A stretch of DNA of 64,000 bases from an uncultured Flavobacteriaceae bacterium (GTDB taxonomy: Bacteria; Bacteroidota; Bacteroidia; Flavobacteriales; Flavobacteriaceae). The notes beneath the pieces are model-generated. The model saw only the letters and a program-made list of their open reading frames with translations, was not told the origin of the DNA and did no database searches. This document shows positions 28,846-38,107 of the stretch, piece by piece. Each line of letters starts with the position of its first letter. The first letter of the stretch is position 1. The position numbers and the translations under genes are program-made. The stretch spans positions 53,933 through 117,932 of the forward strand of contig CAJPUR010000012.1 in assembly GCA_905381055.1 (NCBI GenBank), written 5' to 3'.

Positions 28846-29370
28846 ATGAGAACACCGAATAAAAAAAATAATTCAAAAAAAACCTTAATTATGGATTCGA
28901 AAAGGTTAAATGATTGCTCCTTAAGAATTGCATATCAAATATATGAATCAAATTTAGACGAAAAAGAAATCATAATTATTGGAATTAAAAAAAATGGGTA
29001 TACTTACGCAAAAAAAATATCTAATTACCTTAAAAAAATCTCAAAAATTGAAATTAATTTAATTTCAATTCATATTAATAAAAAAAATCCTATTAGGGGA
29101 TATTCAACATCAAGTGATTTAAATCAAATTAAAAATAAATCAGTTGTTCTAGTAGATGATGTTTTAGACTCGGGCAAAACATTAATCTATGGGGTAAAAT
29201 TCTTATTAGAATTTACAGTTAAAAAACTTAAAACTGCAGTTTTAGTTAATAGAAATCACAAAAATTTTCCTGTAAAAGCTGATTTTAAAGGAATTTCATT
29301 ATCAACCTCAATAAATGAAATTATTTCGGTTGAACTAAATAATAAAAATGAAGGCGTTTACTTAAGTTAA
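28846..29370 (+). CDS. Phosphoribosyltransferase family protein
   Basis: This 174-residue protein has the type I phosphoribosyltransferase motif VVLVDDVLDSGKTL that binds PRPP, and an N-terminal helix region SLRIAYQIYESNLDEKEIII as in PyrR-like or hypoxanthine-type enzymes. It may salvage a base or act as a PyrR-type regulator; neither can be shown from sequence. The real start may be the internal ATG before DSKRLNDCS, 15 codons in. Its 3' end overlaps aroK by nine bases. Confidence 0.82.
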   Translation: MRTPNKKNNSKKTLIMDSKRLNDCSLRIAYQIYESNLDEKEIIIIGIKKNGYTYAKKISNYLKKISKIEINLISIHINKKNPIRGYSTSSDLNQIKNKSVVLVDDVLDSGKTLIYGVKFLLEFTVKKLKTAVLVNRNHKNFPVKADFKGISLSTSINEIISVELNNKNEGVYLS

Positions 29371-29886
29371 CTTATTTAATATCTCCAAAATTATTTGATC
29401 AATTATTTTTTTATCTGTATCAATTATAATTCTGGCTTTGTTATAAAATTTATTTCTTTCAAATAGATGCTTTGCAATAAAATCATTTAGGTTTTTTTTT
29501 GATTCTATATGAGATATAATAGGTCTATTAGTTTTTTCAATAAATAGTCTTTCAGTAAGTTCATTAATTGAAGTTCTCAAAAAAACAGTGTTATTAGAAT
29601 GTTTATTTATAACTTCCATATTATTAAAATAACAAGGAGTCCCCCCACCTAAAGAAATAATTGAGTATTTCTTGCTTTTTAAAATATTTTCTAAATATTT
29701 CCTTTCAGTTTTTCTAAAATTAATTTCACCCTTCTTTTTAAATATATTTGAAATAGAGATACCTTCAGAATATTCTATGAATTTATCAAGGTCAATATGA
29801 TTAGTTTTTAGTTTTGATGATAAGGTCTTAGCTACAGAACTTTTACCTGATCCCATATAGCCAATTAATACGATTAGATTATTCAT
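29362..29886 (-). CDS. aroK: Shikimate kinase
   Basis: AroK phosphorylates shikimate in aromatic amino acid synthesis. The 174-residue protein starts NLIVLIGYMGSGKSS with the P-loop at 8-15, has the shikimate-binding DLDKFIE and the GGGTPCY motif, and the lid arginine region RLFIEKTNRP. Convergent overlap of nine bases with the phosphoribosyltransferase gene. A TAAATTTG element just upstream on its strand (about 29905-29912) could be a -7 box. Confidence 0.94.
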   Translation of the reverse strand: MNNLIVLIGYMGSGKSSVAKTLSSKLKTNHIDLDKFIEYSEGISISNIFKKKGEINFRKTERKYLENILKSKKYSIISLGGGTPCYFNNMEVINKHSNNTVFLRTSINELTERLFIEKTNRPIISHIESKKNLNDFIAKHLFERNKFYNKARIIIDTDKKIIDQIILEILNKLT

Positions 29887-29926
29887 TTATATCATAAAAT
29901 ATATGCAAATTTATAATAAATAGAAC

Positions 29927-29956
29927 TTGAAAAATTAATATTTGATAGTATATTTG
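29927..29956 (+). promoter_or_regulatory. Bacteroidota-type promoter for tRNA-Lys
   Basis: TTG at 29927-29929, a 19-base spacer and TATATTTG at 29949-29956. The tRNA gene begins 17 bases later, consistent with a very short leader. Confidence 0.72.
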
Positions 29957-29972
29957 CAAACTAGTTAATTTA

Positions 29973-30045
29973 GATCTGGTAGCTCAGTTGGTAGAGCATC
30001 TCCCTTTTAAGGAGAGGGTCCTGGGTTCGAGCCCCAGCCAGATCA
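29973..30045 (+). tRNA. tRNA-Lys (anticodon UUU)
   Basis: A full cloverleaf is visible: acceptor GATCTGG paired with CCAGATC, D arm GCTC/GAGC, anticodon stem TCTCC/GGAGA with loop CTTTTAA (anticodon TTT), and T arm CTGGG-TTCGAGC-CCCAG. The discriminator is A and CCA is not encoded. Confidence 0.96.
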
Positions 30046-30155
30046 CAAAAATTTATCTAAATCATTGCTAATATTAGGAAATTTGTTTTAAATAGATGTC
30101 ATAGTTAAAAGCAATGTTAATTTAAAAAAACTTAATTTAAATTACGTTACTTAGA

Positions 30156-30830
30156 TTACTGAAACCTGATAAATATTGTTGAAGACCAAATGTTTTTATG
30201 AATGTAATTTTCATTTGCAAGTATAGAGTTTCTTTGAAAACCAGTTTGAAAAATATATCTCTTAAAAATATTTTTTTTAATTCCAATAAATGTCCAATTT
30301 TGATTGAAATAATATGGAAAACCTTTATTTAAAATCATGAAAACTTCATTAAAAAAAACTAGTTTGGGACCATACATTTTTTTCTTGTTAAAAAACATCT
30401 CAAATCCAAGTCTAAATCGAATTCTTGTATTATAAATTTCTGAAATATCTTTTTTATTTATCCAACGTTGCTCTAACCTTACCCTCCCAAAATAATTAGA
30501 TTTATTCTTGTTTAAAGAAAAACCAAATTGCTGCCAAATATTTCTTTCATTGATCCAAATTTCATCTTTATATGTTGATAGATTAGTAATTCCCAATGAA
30601 TAATAAGTGTTTTTATCACCTTTAAATGTTATTGAGGGGCGAATAAGATACTGATCCTTAGATTTATAAAAATCTTTAGATCTTATGTGAAGTTCTAATC
30701 TTAATGAATTAGAGTTTGTAAGAGAATAATCCGAAAAAAAACTATTCCATGAATTATACTGAATCTCCTGCCCAATTGAAAATGATACTGATAAAAGGCC
30801 AAAAATAAAAAATAAAGAAAGTCTTTTAAT
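30156..30830 (-). CDS. DUF2490 family protein, apparent AUU start
   Basis: This open frame encodes a DUF2490-like secreted barrel protein: a signal peptide (KRLSLFFIFGLLSVSFS), then QEIQYNSWNSFFSDYSL, FGRVRLEQRWINKKD, FRLGFEMFF and WTFIGIKKNIFKRYIFQTGF. Between the in-frame stop at 30888-30890 and the signal peptide there is no ATG, GTG or TTG. The codon in the normal place of Met before Lys-Arg is ATT (30828-30830), giving 224 residues, a normal DUF2490 length. The first canonical start, TTG at 30596, would discard the signal peptide. Either AUU is used, or the start was lost and the gene is decaying; the intact frame favours use. Confidence 0.72.
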   Translation of the reverse strand: MKRLSLFFIFGLLSVSFSIGQEIQYNSWNSFFSDYSLTNSNSLRLELHIRSKDFYKSKDQYLIRPSITFKGDKNTYYSLGITNLSTYKDEIWINERNIWQQFGFSLNKNKSNYFGRVRLEQRWINKKDISEIYNTRIRFRLGFEMFFNKKKMYGPKLVFFNEVFMILNKGFPYYFNQNWTFIGIKKNIFKRYIFQTGFQRNSILANENYIHKNIWSSTIFIRFQ

Positions 30831-30959
30831 GGTATCTATTTTAAAGATGTTTTTTGATTTTATAAATATAAATAACTTAATTATCTTTCAGTAAAAATTT
30901 TTATTTAAAAATTAAATTAATGTCCAAAGACTAATTCAAATTTCTAAAAATTAATAAAT

Positions 30960-32429
30960 TTAAGATTTTGAATTAACTAAGTCTTCAACAATTTTAGCAG
31001 ACATTAAACATAAGGGTATTCCTCCACCAGGATGAACACTACCTCCACAGAAATAAAGATTCTTGATGTTATTAGAAAAATTTGAGTGTCTTAAAAATGC
31101 TGAAAATTTACTGTTACTAGACTGACCATATAAAGCCCCTCTGAAGGATTTGGTTTTATTTTCAATTATTGGAGGAGTCATAATACTTTCTTCAACAATT
31201 AAATCCTCTAATTTGCAATTGAGAATCTTATTGATTCTTTTAATTACTCTTGATCTTAATTTTTTTGTTAAATCATCCCAATTTTGTCCATAATCAGAAG
31301 GCGTGTTTATCATTACAAACCAATTTTCACAATTTTTTGGAGCATCTCCTTCAACATCTTTTGAGGTGATATTAATATAAATTGTATTATCTTTTGGAAC
31401 ATCTTTTTTATTAAAAATGTAATCAAATTCCATCTTATAATTTTCTGAAAACAGAACATTATGAAGATCTAATTGATTGAACTGTTTTGAAATACCCCAG
31501 TAAAAAATTATTGCAGAACTTGACCTTTCAGCCTTTTGAATATGTTTAGGTGTAGGAATATCTTTTAATAAATACTTGTATGTTAACTTTATATCTACAT
31601 TTGAAACAACAACATCGGATTCATATTTTTTTCCACCAGCGATTACTCCATTTACAATTTTATTGTCTTTAATTATCTCATTAACTTTAGTATTAAAATT
31701 AAATTTAATTCCCTGCCTTTTCGCTAATTTATAGATTGATTGAGTTATATCATTCATTCCCTTAATCGGAACGTAAGTACCAAAATTACTTTCTAAATGC
31801 TGAATTATTGACATTATACCAGGAGTCTTATAAGGATCAGATCCATTATATGTCGCATATCTATCATAGAATTGAACAAGATGTTTTTCTTTTAATTGGT
31901 TTGAATTTATATCATGTAATGAGTTATTGATTTCTAATTTTGAAATTTTAAATAAGGCCTTTAAAGTATCAAGTGTGAGATAGGTTGAGAAATCATGTAA
32001 CGACTTTTTCAAAAATATATTTTCAACTAATTCATATTTTTCTTTTGCCTTTTCTAAATATTTTTTGATAATACTTTTATGGACTCCAAGTTTAATCTCA
32101 ACTTCATTGATAAATTTATTTTGATTGCTATAGGCTTTTAAATTAACACCATCTTCCCAAAAATAATTACATGCAATCTCTTTCTTTTTATAATTGAAAA
32201 AATCTGAAGGATTTTCCCCACACAAAATAAAAAGATCATCGACTAAATTAGGTAATGTGAATAATGGAGGTCCAGCATCAAATCTAAATTTATTTAATCT
32301 AAAATCAGAAAGCTTTCCCCCTGGATATGAGTTTGATTCAAAAACACTAACTGAATATCCAATTTTTTTTAATCTGATTGCTGATGCCATTCCTGCAATT
32401 CCTGAACCGATAATAATAGCTTTTTTCAT
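30960..32429 (-). CDS. crtI: Phytoene desaturase CrtI
   Basis: CrtI converts phytoene to lycopene, the backbone of carotenoids. The N-terminal FAD-binding motif is KKAIIIGSGIAGMASAIRL, followed by ESNSYPGGKL. The C-terminal bacterial desaturase signature is LYFCGGSVHPGGGIPLCLMS. The 489-residue length is normal. The spheroidene monooxygenase-like gene is two bases upstream on the same strand. In many flavobacteria crtI adjoins crtB; here crtB is about 9 kb away on the other strand. Confidence 0.95.
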   Translation of the reverse strand: MKKAIIIGSGIAGMASAIRLKKIGYSVSVFESNSYPGGKLSDFRLNKFRFDAGPPLFTLPNLVDDLFILCGENPSDFFNYKKKEIACNYFWEDGVNLKAYSNQNKFINEVEIKLGVHKSIIKKYLEKAKEKYELVENIFLKKSLHDFSTYLTLDTLKALFKISKLEINNSLHDINSNQLKEKHLVQFYDRYATYNGSDPYKTPGIMSIIQHLESNFGTYVPIKGMNDITQSIYKLAKRQGIKFNFNTKVNEIIKDNKIVNGVIAGGKKYESDVVVSNVDIKLTYKYLLKDIPTPKHIQKAERSSSAIIFYWGISKQFNQLDLHNVLFSENYKMEFDYIFNKKDVPKDNTIYINITSKDVEGDAPKNCENWFVMINTPSDYGQNWDDLTKKLRSRVIKRINKILNCKLEDLIVEESIMTPPIIENKTKSFRGALYGQSSNSKFSAFLRHSNFSNNIKNLYFCGGSVHPGGGIPLCLMSAKIVEDLVNSKS

Positions 32430-32431
32430 AT

Positions 32432-33106
32432 TTAATTTAAATTTTCAGAATCAGATATTAAATAAAAACGTGTAAACATATCCTCTCCATACCAGTTATT
32501 AGTTCTTGTTTTTTTAATTATATCTGAATGGTCTTTTTTTGCATATGCAAATTGATTGATATCAAACTCATTTCTCCAAATACTAAGTGTTGCTTGATGG
32601 ATAAAAGGCAACTCACCAATACCCTTATAAAATAAAACTCCTTTTGACTTTAAAATTGCTCTGGAGGCCTTGGGAACTGATAACCAGAATTGAATTAATT
32701 TACTAAATCTTATTTTAGCTCTAGTAATAACTACAACCTTTTTTTTGAGAATATTCTTATCTAAATTGTTTTCAAAGGGATTAACTCCATCCCATAGTCC
32801 TTTAGTGAAATAAGGATTTAAAATCAATGTCCTAGTCGATGAAGACTTAGCAGTATATTTTTTTAACCAATTATTATTATTTAAAAAATCAGAATAAAAT
32901 TTTTCACTTGACCAGACAGTTAATATTGCATATGTAGAAAAATCAGGCCAAAGACTAAAACCCGATCCACTCCCAGTTCCCAAATGCTTATGAAAAATTA
33001 AACCAGAATTATTGTAAAGATGCTTATTTGAAAAAGCCATCTGCTTAAAAGCCCAAAACTTATTTTTTTTAAACTTAAAAAAAACAATTGAAGTAAATTG
33101 ACTCAC
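32432..33106 (-). CDS. CrtA-like (spheroidene monooxygenase family) carotenoid enzyme
   Basis: This 224-residue protein resembles the CrtA/spheroidene monooxygenase family. Features include FHKHLGTGSGSGFSLWPDF, YAILTVWSS, FYKGIGELPFIHQATLSIW and the C-terminal WYGEDMFTRFYL. CrtA of purple bacteria is a heme enzyme that adds a C-2 keto group; flavobacterial relatives have been linked to carotenoid C-2 hydroxylation, so the exact product is open. It lies two bases upstream of crtI, which supports a role in carotenoid modification. Confidence 0.8.
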   Translation of the reverse strand: MSQFTSIVFFKFKKNKFWAFKQMAFSNKHLYNNSGLIFHKHLGTGSGSGFSLWPDFSTYAILTVWSSEKFYSDFLNNNNWLKKYTAKSSSTRTLILNPYFTKGLWDGVNPFENNLDKNILKKKVVVITRAKIRFSKLIQFWLSVPKASRAILKSKGVLFYKGIGELPFIHQATLSIWRNEFDINQFAYAKKDHSDIIKKTRTNNWYGEDMFTRFYLISDSENLN

Positions 33107-33126
33107 TTTGTTTAATAATTATTATT

Positions 33127-33159
33127 CAAATTTAAACAAAAAGATTAATAATAATTCAA
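33127..33159 (-). promoter_or_regulatory. Candidate promoter for crtA-like/crtI
   Basis: Read on the minus strand, TTG at 33159-33157, a 22-base spacer and TAAATTTG at 33134-33127. The crtA-like start codon lies 20 bases further on. The spacer is at the long end of the known range. Confidence 0.42.
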
Positions 33160-33176
33160 TGAAGTTTAATTAAAAA

Positions 33177-34805
33177 TCAATTCAGCCAAGGATTAGTATT
33201 TCTGTCAAAATCCTTATCATAATTAGGATTTTTTTTCATCATCCTGGCGTTAACTTTTTCTCTCCAATTTTTAAGTTTTAATTTTAAATCTTTAGTCTTT
33301 TCAATTTCAATTTTTGAAATATCATTTAATTCACCAATATCATCTTTAAGATTAAAAAGTTGAACAGAACCATTTTCAAAATATTCAATTAACTTATAAT
33401 CTCCATCTCTAATAGCTCCCCCTGGACTTTGCATGCCGTGGTTACTGTAATGTGGAAAATGCCAATAAATTGGTCCCCTATTAATATCTTTTCCTATTGT
33501 TACAGGACTTATATCAACACCCTCAATATCATCACTGATTTTAATATTAGAATCTACCATGGTTAAAATTGTAGGCAATATATCAACACTTGACACAGGA
33601 AGATTACTTTCTAATCCCGTTAGAGAAGTTTTTGGGTTTTTAATAATTAAAGGCACCCTAATACCCCCTTCATAAAGCCATCCTTTCGCACCCCTTAATG
33701 GTAAGTTTGAAGTAGAAAAAGCTCCATCTAATTCTGATTTTTTCAATTTAGTCCATGGAGTTCCATTCATTGCTGCCATTCCGCCATTGTCAGAATAGAA
33801 AAATATTATTGTATTTTCATCTAAATTAAGATCATTAATTTTATTTAAAATTTTTCCTAAACTTTGATCAACACTTTCGACCATTGCAGCAAACTCTACG
33901 TTATCTTGATACTGCTTTATTAAAACTAGATTTTTATCAAAAGTTTGAAATTTATTCACATACCCTTTTGATCTTACTTTTTTCAGCAATTCGTCTTTTG
34001 AAGATTTATCTAAGTCATCAGGATTTCCCTCTAAAATGAAAGGTAAATCTCTAAAATTATTAATGTTTTGTAATTTTTGGGTATATTTTTCAACTAAATC
34101 TTTTCTTCCTTGAATTGGATCATGAACAGCAAAGTAAGAAACATATATAAAAAAAGGATCTTCTTTATTTTTTTCAATGTATTTAATTGCTTCATCAGTT
34201 AATTTGTCAGTTAGATATTCACCTTCCTTAGAATTATCAAATCCATCAAGTCCAAAAGGAGCAAAGTATCCTTTATTTGGCCATCCTTTAGACCAATCTG
34301 GAAGATGAACATCAAACCCATGGGCTAAAGGGTCAGAAGGGTCTTCCCCAAGATGCCACTTACCAAAAATTCCAGTTTTATAACCTAGATTTTTTAAAGT
34401 TTCTGCAATGGTAATTTCATCATATGGTAAATGCTGAATGATTTCAGGACCCTTTAATTTATCATAAGGCATACTTGGCCTACCAGTTAACCAATCAGTC
34501 AAATTTAAAGTAGCAGGATATTTACCTGTTAAAATACTTGCTCTTGCAGGAGAGCATACATGACATGCTGAATAAGCATTAGTAAATTTGATACCTGATT
34601 TTGCAAGAGAATCGATATTTGGAGTCTCATAAAATTCACTTCCATAAGATCCTAAATCACTCCATCCCAGATCGTCAACTAAAAAAAAAATAATATTTGG
34701 TTTTATTTTTTTTTCATTATTAACACTAAAATCATTACAACTAATAGAGGTCATGAATAAACAAAAACATAAAATTAAATTTACTTTTAAAATCATTATT
34801 TTCAA
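33177..34805 (-). CDS. Type I sulfatase, lipoprotein
   Basis: This 542-residue enzyme of the alkaline-phosphatase fold hydrolyses sulfate esters. A lipoprotein signal ends at C23 (LFMTSISC). The metal-binding start PNIIFFLVDDLGWSD is followed by the FGly motif C84-S-P-A-R with GK (CSPARASILTGK), where the cysteine becomes formylglycine in active enzymes. IFGKWHLGEDPSDPLAHGFD is the second signature. The substrate cannot be told. The next sulfatase lies two bases upstream on the same strand. No sulfatase-maturating enzyme is in the window. Confidence 0.92.
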   Translation of the reverse strand: MKIMILKVNLILCFCLFMTSISCNDFSVNNEKKIKPNIIFFLVDDLGWSDLGSYGSEFYETPNIDSLAKSGIKFTNAYSACHVCSPARASILTGKYPATLNLTDWLTGRPSMPYDKLKGPEIIQHLPYDEITIAETLKNLGYKTGIFGKWHLGEDPSDPLAHGFDVHLPDWSKGWPNKGYFAPFGLDGFDNSKEGEYLTDKLTDEAIKYIEKNKEDPFFIYVSYFAVHDPIQGRKDLVEKYTQKLQNINNFRDLPFILEGNPDDLDKSSKDELLKKVRSKGYVNKFQTFDKNLVLIKQYQDNVEFAAMVESVDQSLGKILNKINDLNLDENTIIFFYSDNGGMAAMNGTPWTKLKKSELDGAFSTSNLPLRGAKGWLYEGGIRVPLIIKNPKTSLTGLESNLPVSSVDILPTILTMVDSNIKISDDIEGVDISPVTIGKDINRGPIYWHFPHYSNHGMQSPGGAIRDGDYKLIEYFENGSVQLFNLKDDIGELNDISKIEIEKTKDLKLKLKNWREKVNARMMKKNPNYDKDFDRNTNPWLN

Positions 34806-34807
34806 GA

Positions 34808-36235
34808 TTAATCAATTATGTAATTTTCATTTTTAGAAACCAATTTGGCGTCAGTTTCTTTAATCATCTTATCAATTTTATTTAATAAATTATTTTTTAT
34901 TTGTGGGAACTCCAAAGACAAGTCATTTAATTCACCGGGGTCATCTTCAAGGTCGAATAACTCACTACTTTCAGTTTCATAATGCAAAACCAATTTCCAA
35001 TTTTTATATCTTATTGCGGAGCCTGGCTTCCATAAACTTCCATGGTAATGAGGATAATACCAAAAAATTTCTTCTCTTTTTGTTTTATCTTTGTTTTCAA
35101 TTATTGGTTTTAAACTTATACCATCAACTTTAATATTATATTGAATTCCTAAAAAATCTAAAATTGTTGGAAATAAATCATGTGAAACAGTTAAATCATA
35201 AATTTTAGTATTTTTTGAAATACCTGGAACTTTAATTAGTTGAGGAATTTTTATACCCCCTTCATAAAGCCAGCCTTTTCCAGCTCTTAGAGGATAAACT
35301 GAAGTTGGTGCAATTTTTTTTTGAGTTGAAAGTCCACCATTATCAGATGTAAAAACTATAATTGTATTTTCATATAAATTATTCTCTTTGAGATTTTTTA
35401 TAAGCTTACCAATATTTTGATCAACTGCATAAACCATAGAAGCATATTTTGAATCTGTTTGATTTAATCTAGAAATTGCCTTTCCCTCTTTTTTAGTTCT
35501 CACAAGATTATCTTCAATTTGAGATAGCTTATTGTCAAAATATTCAAGGTACTTTTTATTAGCTTGAATTGGGGTATGTACGTTATAATACGAAAGAAAA
35601 AGAGCAAATGGTTGACTACTATTATTATTTTTAATTAACTCAATTGACTCATTTGTAAGGCGATCAGTAAGATATTCGCCTTCAGGACCATTAGATAATT
35701 TTGGGTTTTTATATGGGGAATAATAGCCTCCCATTGGACTTCCCTTTTCAAATCCGCCAATATTAATATCGAAACCATTATTTTCTGGATAAAAACCTTC
35801 AGATCCTAAATGCCATTTACCAACATAAAATGTATTGTAGCCTCCCTCCTTTAAAAATTCAGCAATAGTCTTTTCATTTAAAGGAAGTGCATGTAAATCT
35901 TTTGGTCCCAAAAGTAATTTATCTTTAGGATCAACTCCCGGAATCCAGTCTGTTATATTAATTCTCGCAGGATGCTTACCAGTCATTATTGCTGCTCTAG
36001 TTGGAGAACAAACTGGACTAGAAGAATAAGCATTTAAAAAGTGAAAGCTTTCTAGAGATAAAAGATCAATATTAGGACTTTCATAAAAATCACTTCCAGT
36101 ATAACCCAAATCATTCCATCCCAGATCATCAACCAAAATAAAAACAATATTTGGTATGTTTTTTTTTGAATCACAAGAATTCAAAAAAAATAAACTAAAA
36201 AAAAGTATAAACGATATATATTTTTTAATTACCAT
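34808..36235 (-). CDS. Type I sulfatase, lipoprotein
   Basis: This second sulfatase has 475 residues. The lipoprotein signal ends at C21 (LFFLNSC). It has PNIVFILVDDLGWNDLGYTG, the FGly motif C76-S-P-T-R (CSPTRAAIMTGK), and YVGKWHLGSEGFYPENNGFD. It resembles its neighbour in layout, with PRAGKGWLYEGG-type stretches in both, so the pair may come from an old duplication with a different specificity now. It overlaps the pirin gene by 11 bases, tying them into one transcript. Confidence 0.92.
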   Translation of the reverse strand: MVIKKYISFILFFSLFFLNSCDSKKNIPNIVFILVDDLGWNDLGYTGSDFYESPNIDLLSLESFHFLNAYSSSPVCSPTRAAIMTGKHPARINITDWIPGVDPKDKLLLGPKDLHALPLNEKTIAEFLKEGGYNTFYVGKWHLGSEGFYPENNGFDINIGGFEKGSPMGGYYSPYKNPKLSNGPEGEYLTDRLTNESIELIKNNNSSQPFALFLSYYNVHTPIQANKKYLEYFDNKLSQIEDNLVRTKKEGKAISRLNQTDSKYASMVYAVDQNIGKLIKNLKENNLYENTIIVFTSDNGGLSTQKKIAPTSVYPLRAGKGWLYEGGIKIPQLIKVPGISKNTKIYDLTVSHDLFPTILDFLGIQYNIKVDGISLKPIIENKDKTKREEIFWYYPHYHGSLWKPGSAIRYKNWKLVLHYETESSELFDLEDDPGELNDLSLEFPQIKNNLLNKIDKMIKETDAKLVSKNENYIID

Positions 36236-36977
36236 AATAAGTTTTATAACTTAAAATTTTAGGTGAAACTATTTCAAAAACTTTAGAATTTGAAAGAATT
36301 TTAATATCTAATTCTTTTAAATCAGAAACTTTGAAAAAATCTCCTTTAACAATTAACTTTTTATCCAACTCAATCTCACCATTTAAGAGGAAGAATGAAT
36401 GAATTTTATTTTCTAAAATTTCAATTTTTTGATTTTTTTCATTGTCTTTAAAATAATATTCTTTTATTATTATTCCCTCAGAATCCATCTTCAATATTGA
36501 ATTTTCGGTTTTAATTAGTTTGATTTTTTTTGATTTTAAATCAATAATATCAAAATCATTTTTTTTATAATCACTATAACTAGGATATTTATGGATTGAT
36601 TTAGAAACATCAGGGTCAAACCATATTTGAAAGATTTCTGAGTTTTCCAACAACTCTTCTGAATGCGAAATACCACTTCCAGATCTTATTATTTGAACAT
36701 CGCCTTCAGATAAAGAGATCCATTTTTTCTGATTAGTATCATAATGATTAATTTTTCCTTTTAATACAAAGCTACATATTTCAAAACCCTTGTGCGGGTG
36801 AAGACCAATTGTGCTTTTTTGATTAGTAGTCCATGCATGAGCCCAATAGAATATATTTGAATAAGATTTTAATTTACCATTTTCACCAGGGAAACCTATT
36901 GGCTTATTTTCAAGTATTTCACCATTATTAAAATTTCCTTTAGCCTGATCCTTAATTTGGTATATTTCTATTTTCAT
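36225..36977 (-). CDS. Pirin-family cupin protein
   Basis: This 250-residue bicupin belongs to the pirin family. Metal-binding residues are visible in TIGLHPHKGFEICSFVLKG and GSGISHSEE (two His, then His and Glu). WAHAWTTNQKSTIG precedes them. Pirins include quercetin dioxygenases and regulators, so the role is uncertain. It heads the minus-strand pirin-sulfatase-sulfatase group and is divergent from the inositol genes, sharing a 108-base intergenic region with them. Confidence 0.82.
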   Translation of the reverse strand: MKIEIYQIKDQAKGNFNNGEILENKPIGFPGENGKLKSYSNIFYWAHAWTTNQKSTIGLHPHKGFEICSFVLKGKINHYDTNQKKWISLSEGDVQIIRSGSGISHSEELLENSEIFQIWFDPDVSKSIHKYPSYSDYKKNDFDIIDLKSKKIKLIKTENSILKMDSEGIIIKEYYFKDNEKNQKIEILENKIHSFFLLNGEIELDKKLIVKGDFFKVSDLKELDIKILSNSKVFEIVSPKILSYKTYYGN

Positions 36978-37085
36978 GGTTTTTTTTAACTAACTACAGC
37001 TTATTTAAAATTAAACCTAATTTAAGAAAATTAAAATAACTTAACTTGTAAGAAAATTTAGGTTATACTTCAATGTTTATATAAA

Positions 37086-38102
37086 ATGAAAAAGTTAAAG
37101 ATCGGTATTGTTGGAATTGGAAGAATTGGTAAGATTCACATCAAAAATATTTCTGAAAATATAAACGATGCAATAATATATGGTGCTGCAAAAGTTAACG
37201 TAAAAAATTTGCCTTATTTAAATAAATTTGGTGTAAAAAAAACTTATAATAATTTTGAAGAACTAGTTAAAGACCCATTAATTGATGCTGTAATAATATC
37301 ATCTCCAACAAATTTTCATTCTGAGCATATAAAATTAGCATCAAAATATAAAAAACACATATTTTGTGAAAAACCGATTGATTTATCAATGGATAAAGTT
37401 AAAGAAGTTTTGGATTTAGTATATAAATCAGGAATTAAATTTATGGTTGGATTTAATAGAAGATTTGATCCAAATTTTAATAAAGTAAAAAAATTCTCGG
37501 TAGCAAAAAAAATAGGAACAACCCAAATAGTTAAAATAACTAGTAGAGATCCAAATCCACCTCCAATTGAGTACATTAAAGGATCAGGTGGAATATTTTT
37601 AGATATGGCTATTCATGACTTTGATATGGCCAGATACATAGTGGGTAGCGAAGTATATTCAGTATTTTCATCTGGTAAAGTATTTGGAGATAAAAAAATT
37701 GAGGAGCAAGGAGATATTGATACTGCTATTACAATTTTAACATTTCAAAACGGATCAATGGCAACAATTGATAATAGTAGAAAAGCAAACTATGGCTATG
37801 ATCAAAGAATTGAGGTTTTTGGATCTAAAGGAATGAATGGGATCAATAATAAGGTTATTGATGAACACTTTTATGCTGATTCTAGTGGTTTTCACAGTTC
37901 AATTGGTTTAGATTTCTTTATGGATCGCTATGAAAAATCATATCTGATTGAACTAAAACACTTTATTGATTGTTTAACCAACGACCATGAACCATTAGTA
38001 ACTGGAAAAGATGGAATAATGGCATTAGCTATTGCTTTAGCTGCAAAAAAATCTTTAGAAAAGGGTAGAGTTGTTTTAGTATCGGAAATTTTAAATAATT
38101 AA
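37086..38102 (+). CDS. iolG: Inositol 2-dehydrogenase (Gfo/Idh family)
   Basis: This 338-residue oxidoreductase has an N-terminal NAD-binding fold (KIGIVGIGRIGKIHIKNI) and the EKP motif with K96 (IFCEKPIDL). The IolG-type catalytic region SRDPNPPPIEYIKGSGGIFL continues into DMAIHDFDMARY with D173 and H177. That stretch is characteristic of inositol dehydrogenases, which oxidise myo-inositol to scyllo-inosose. The symporter gene follows after five bases and inositol oxygenase comes next, which supports this assignment. Confidence 0.88.
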   Translation: MKKLKIGIVGIGRIGKIHIKNISENINDAIIYGAAKVNVKNLPYLNKFGVKKTYNNFEELVKDPLIDAVIISSPTNFHSEHIKLASKYKKHIFCEKPIDLSMDKVKEVLDLVYKSGIKFMVGFNRRFDPNFNKVKKFSVAKKIGTTQIVKITSRDPNPPPIEYIKGSGGIFLDMAIHDFDMARYIVGSEVYSVFSSGKVFGDKKIEEQGDIDTAITILTFQNGSMATIDNSRKANYGYDQRIEVFGSKGMNGINNKVIDEHFYADSSGFHSSIGLDFFMDRYEKSYLIELKHFIDCLTNDHEPLVTGKDGIMALAIALAAKKSLEKGRVVLVSEILNN

Positions 38103-38107
38103 AATTC

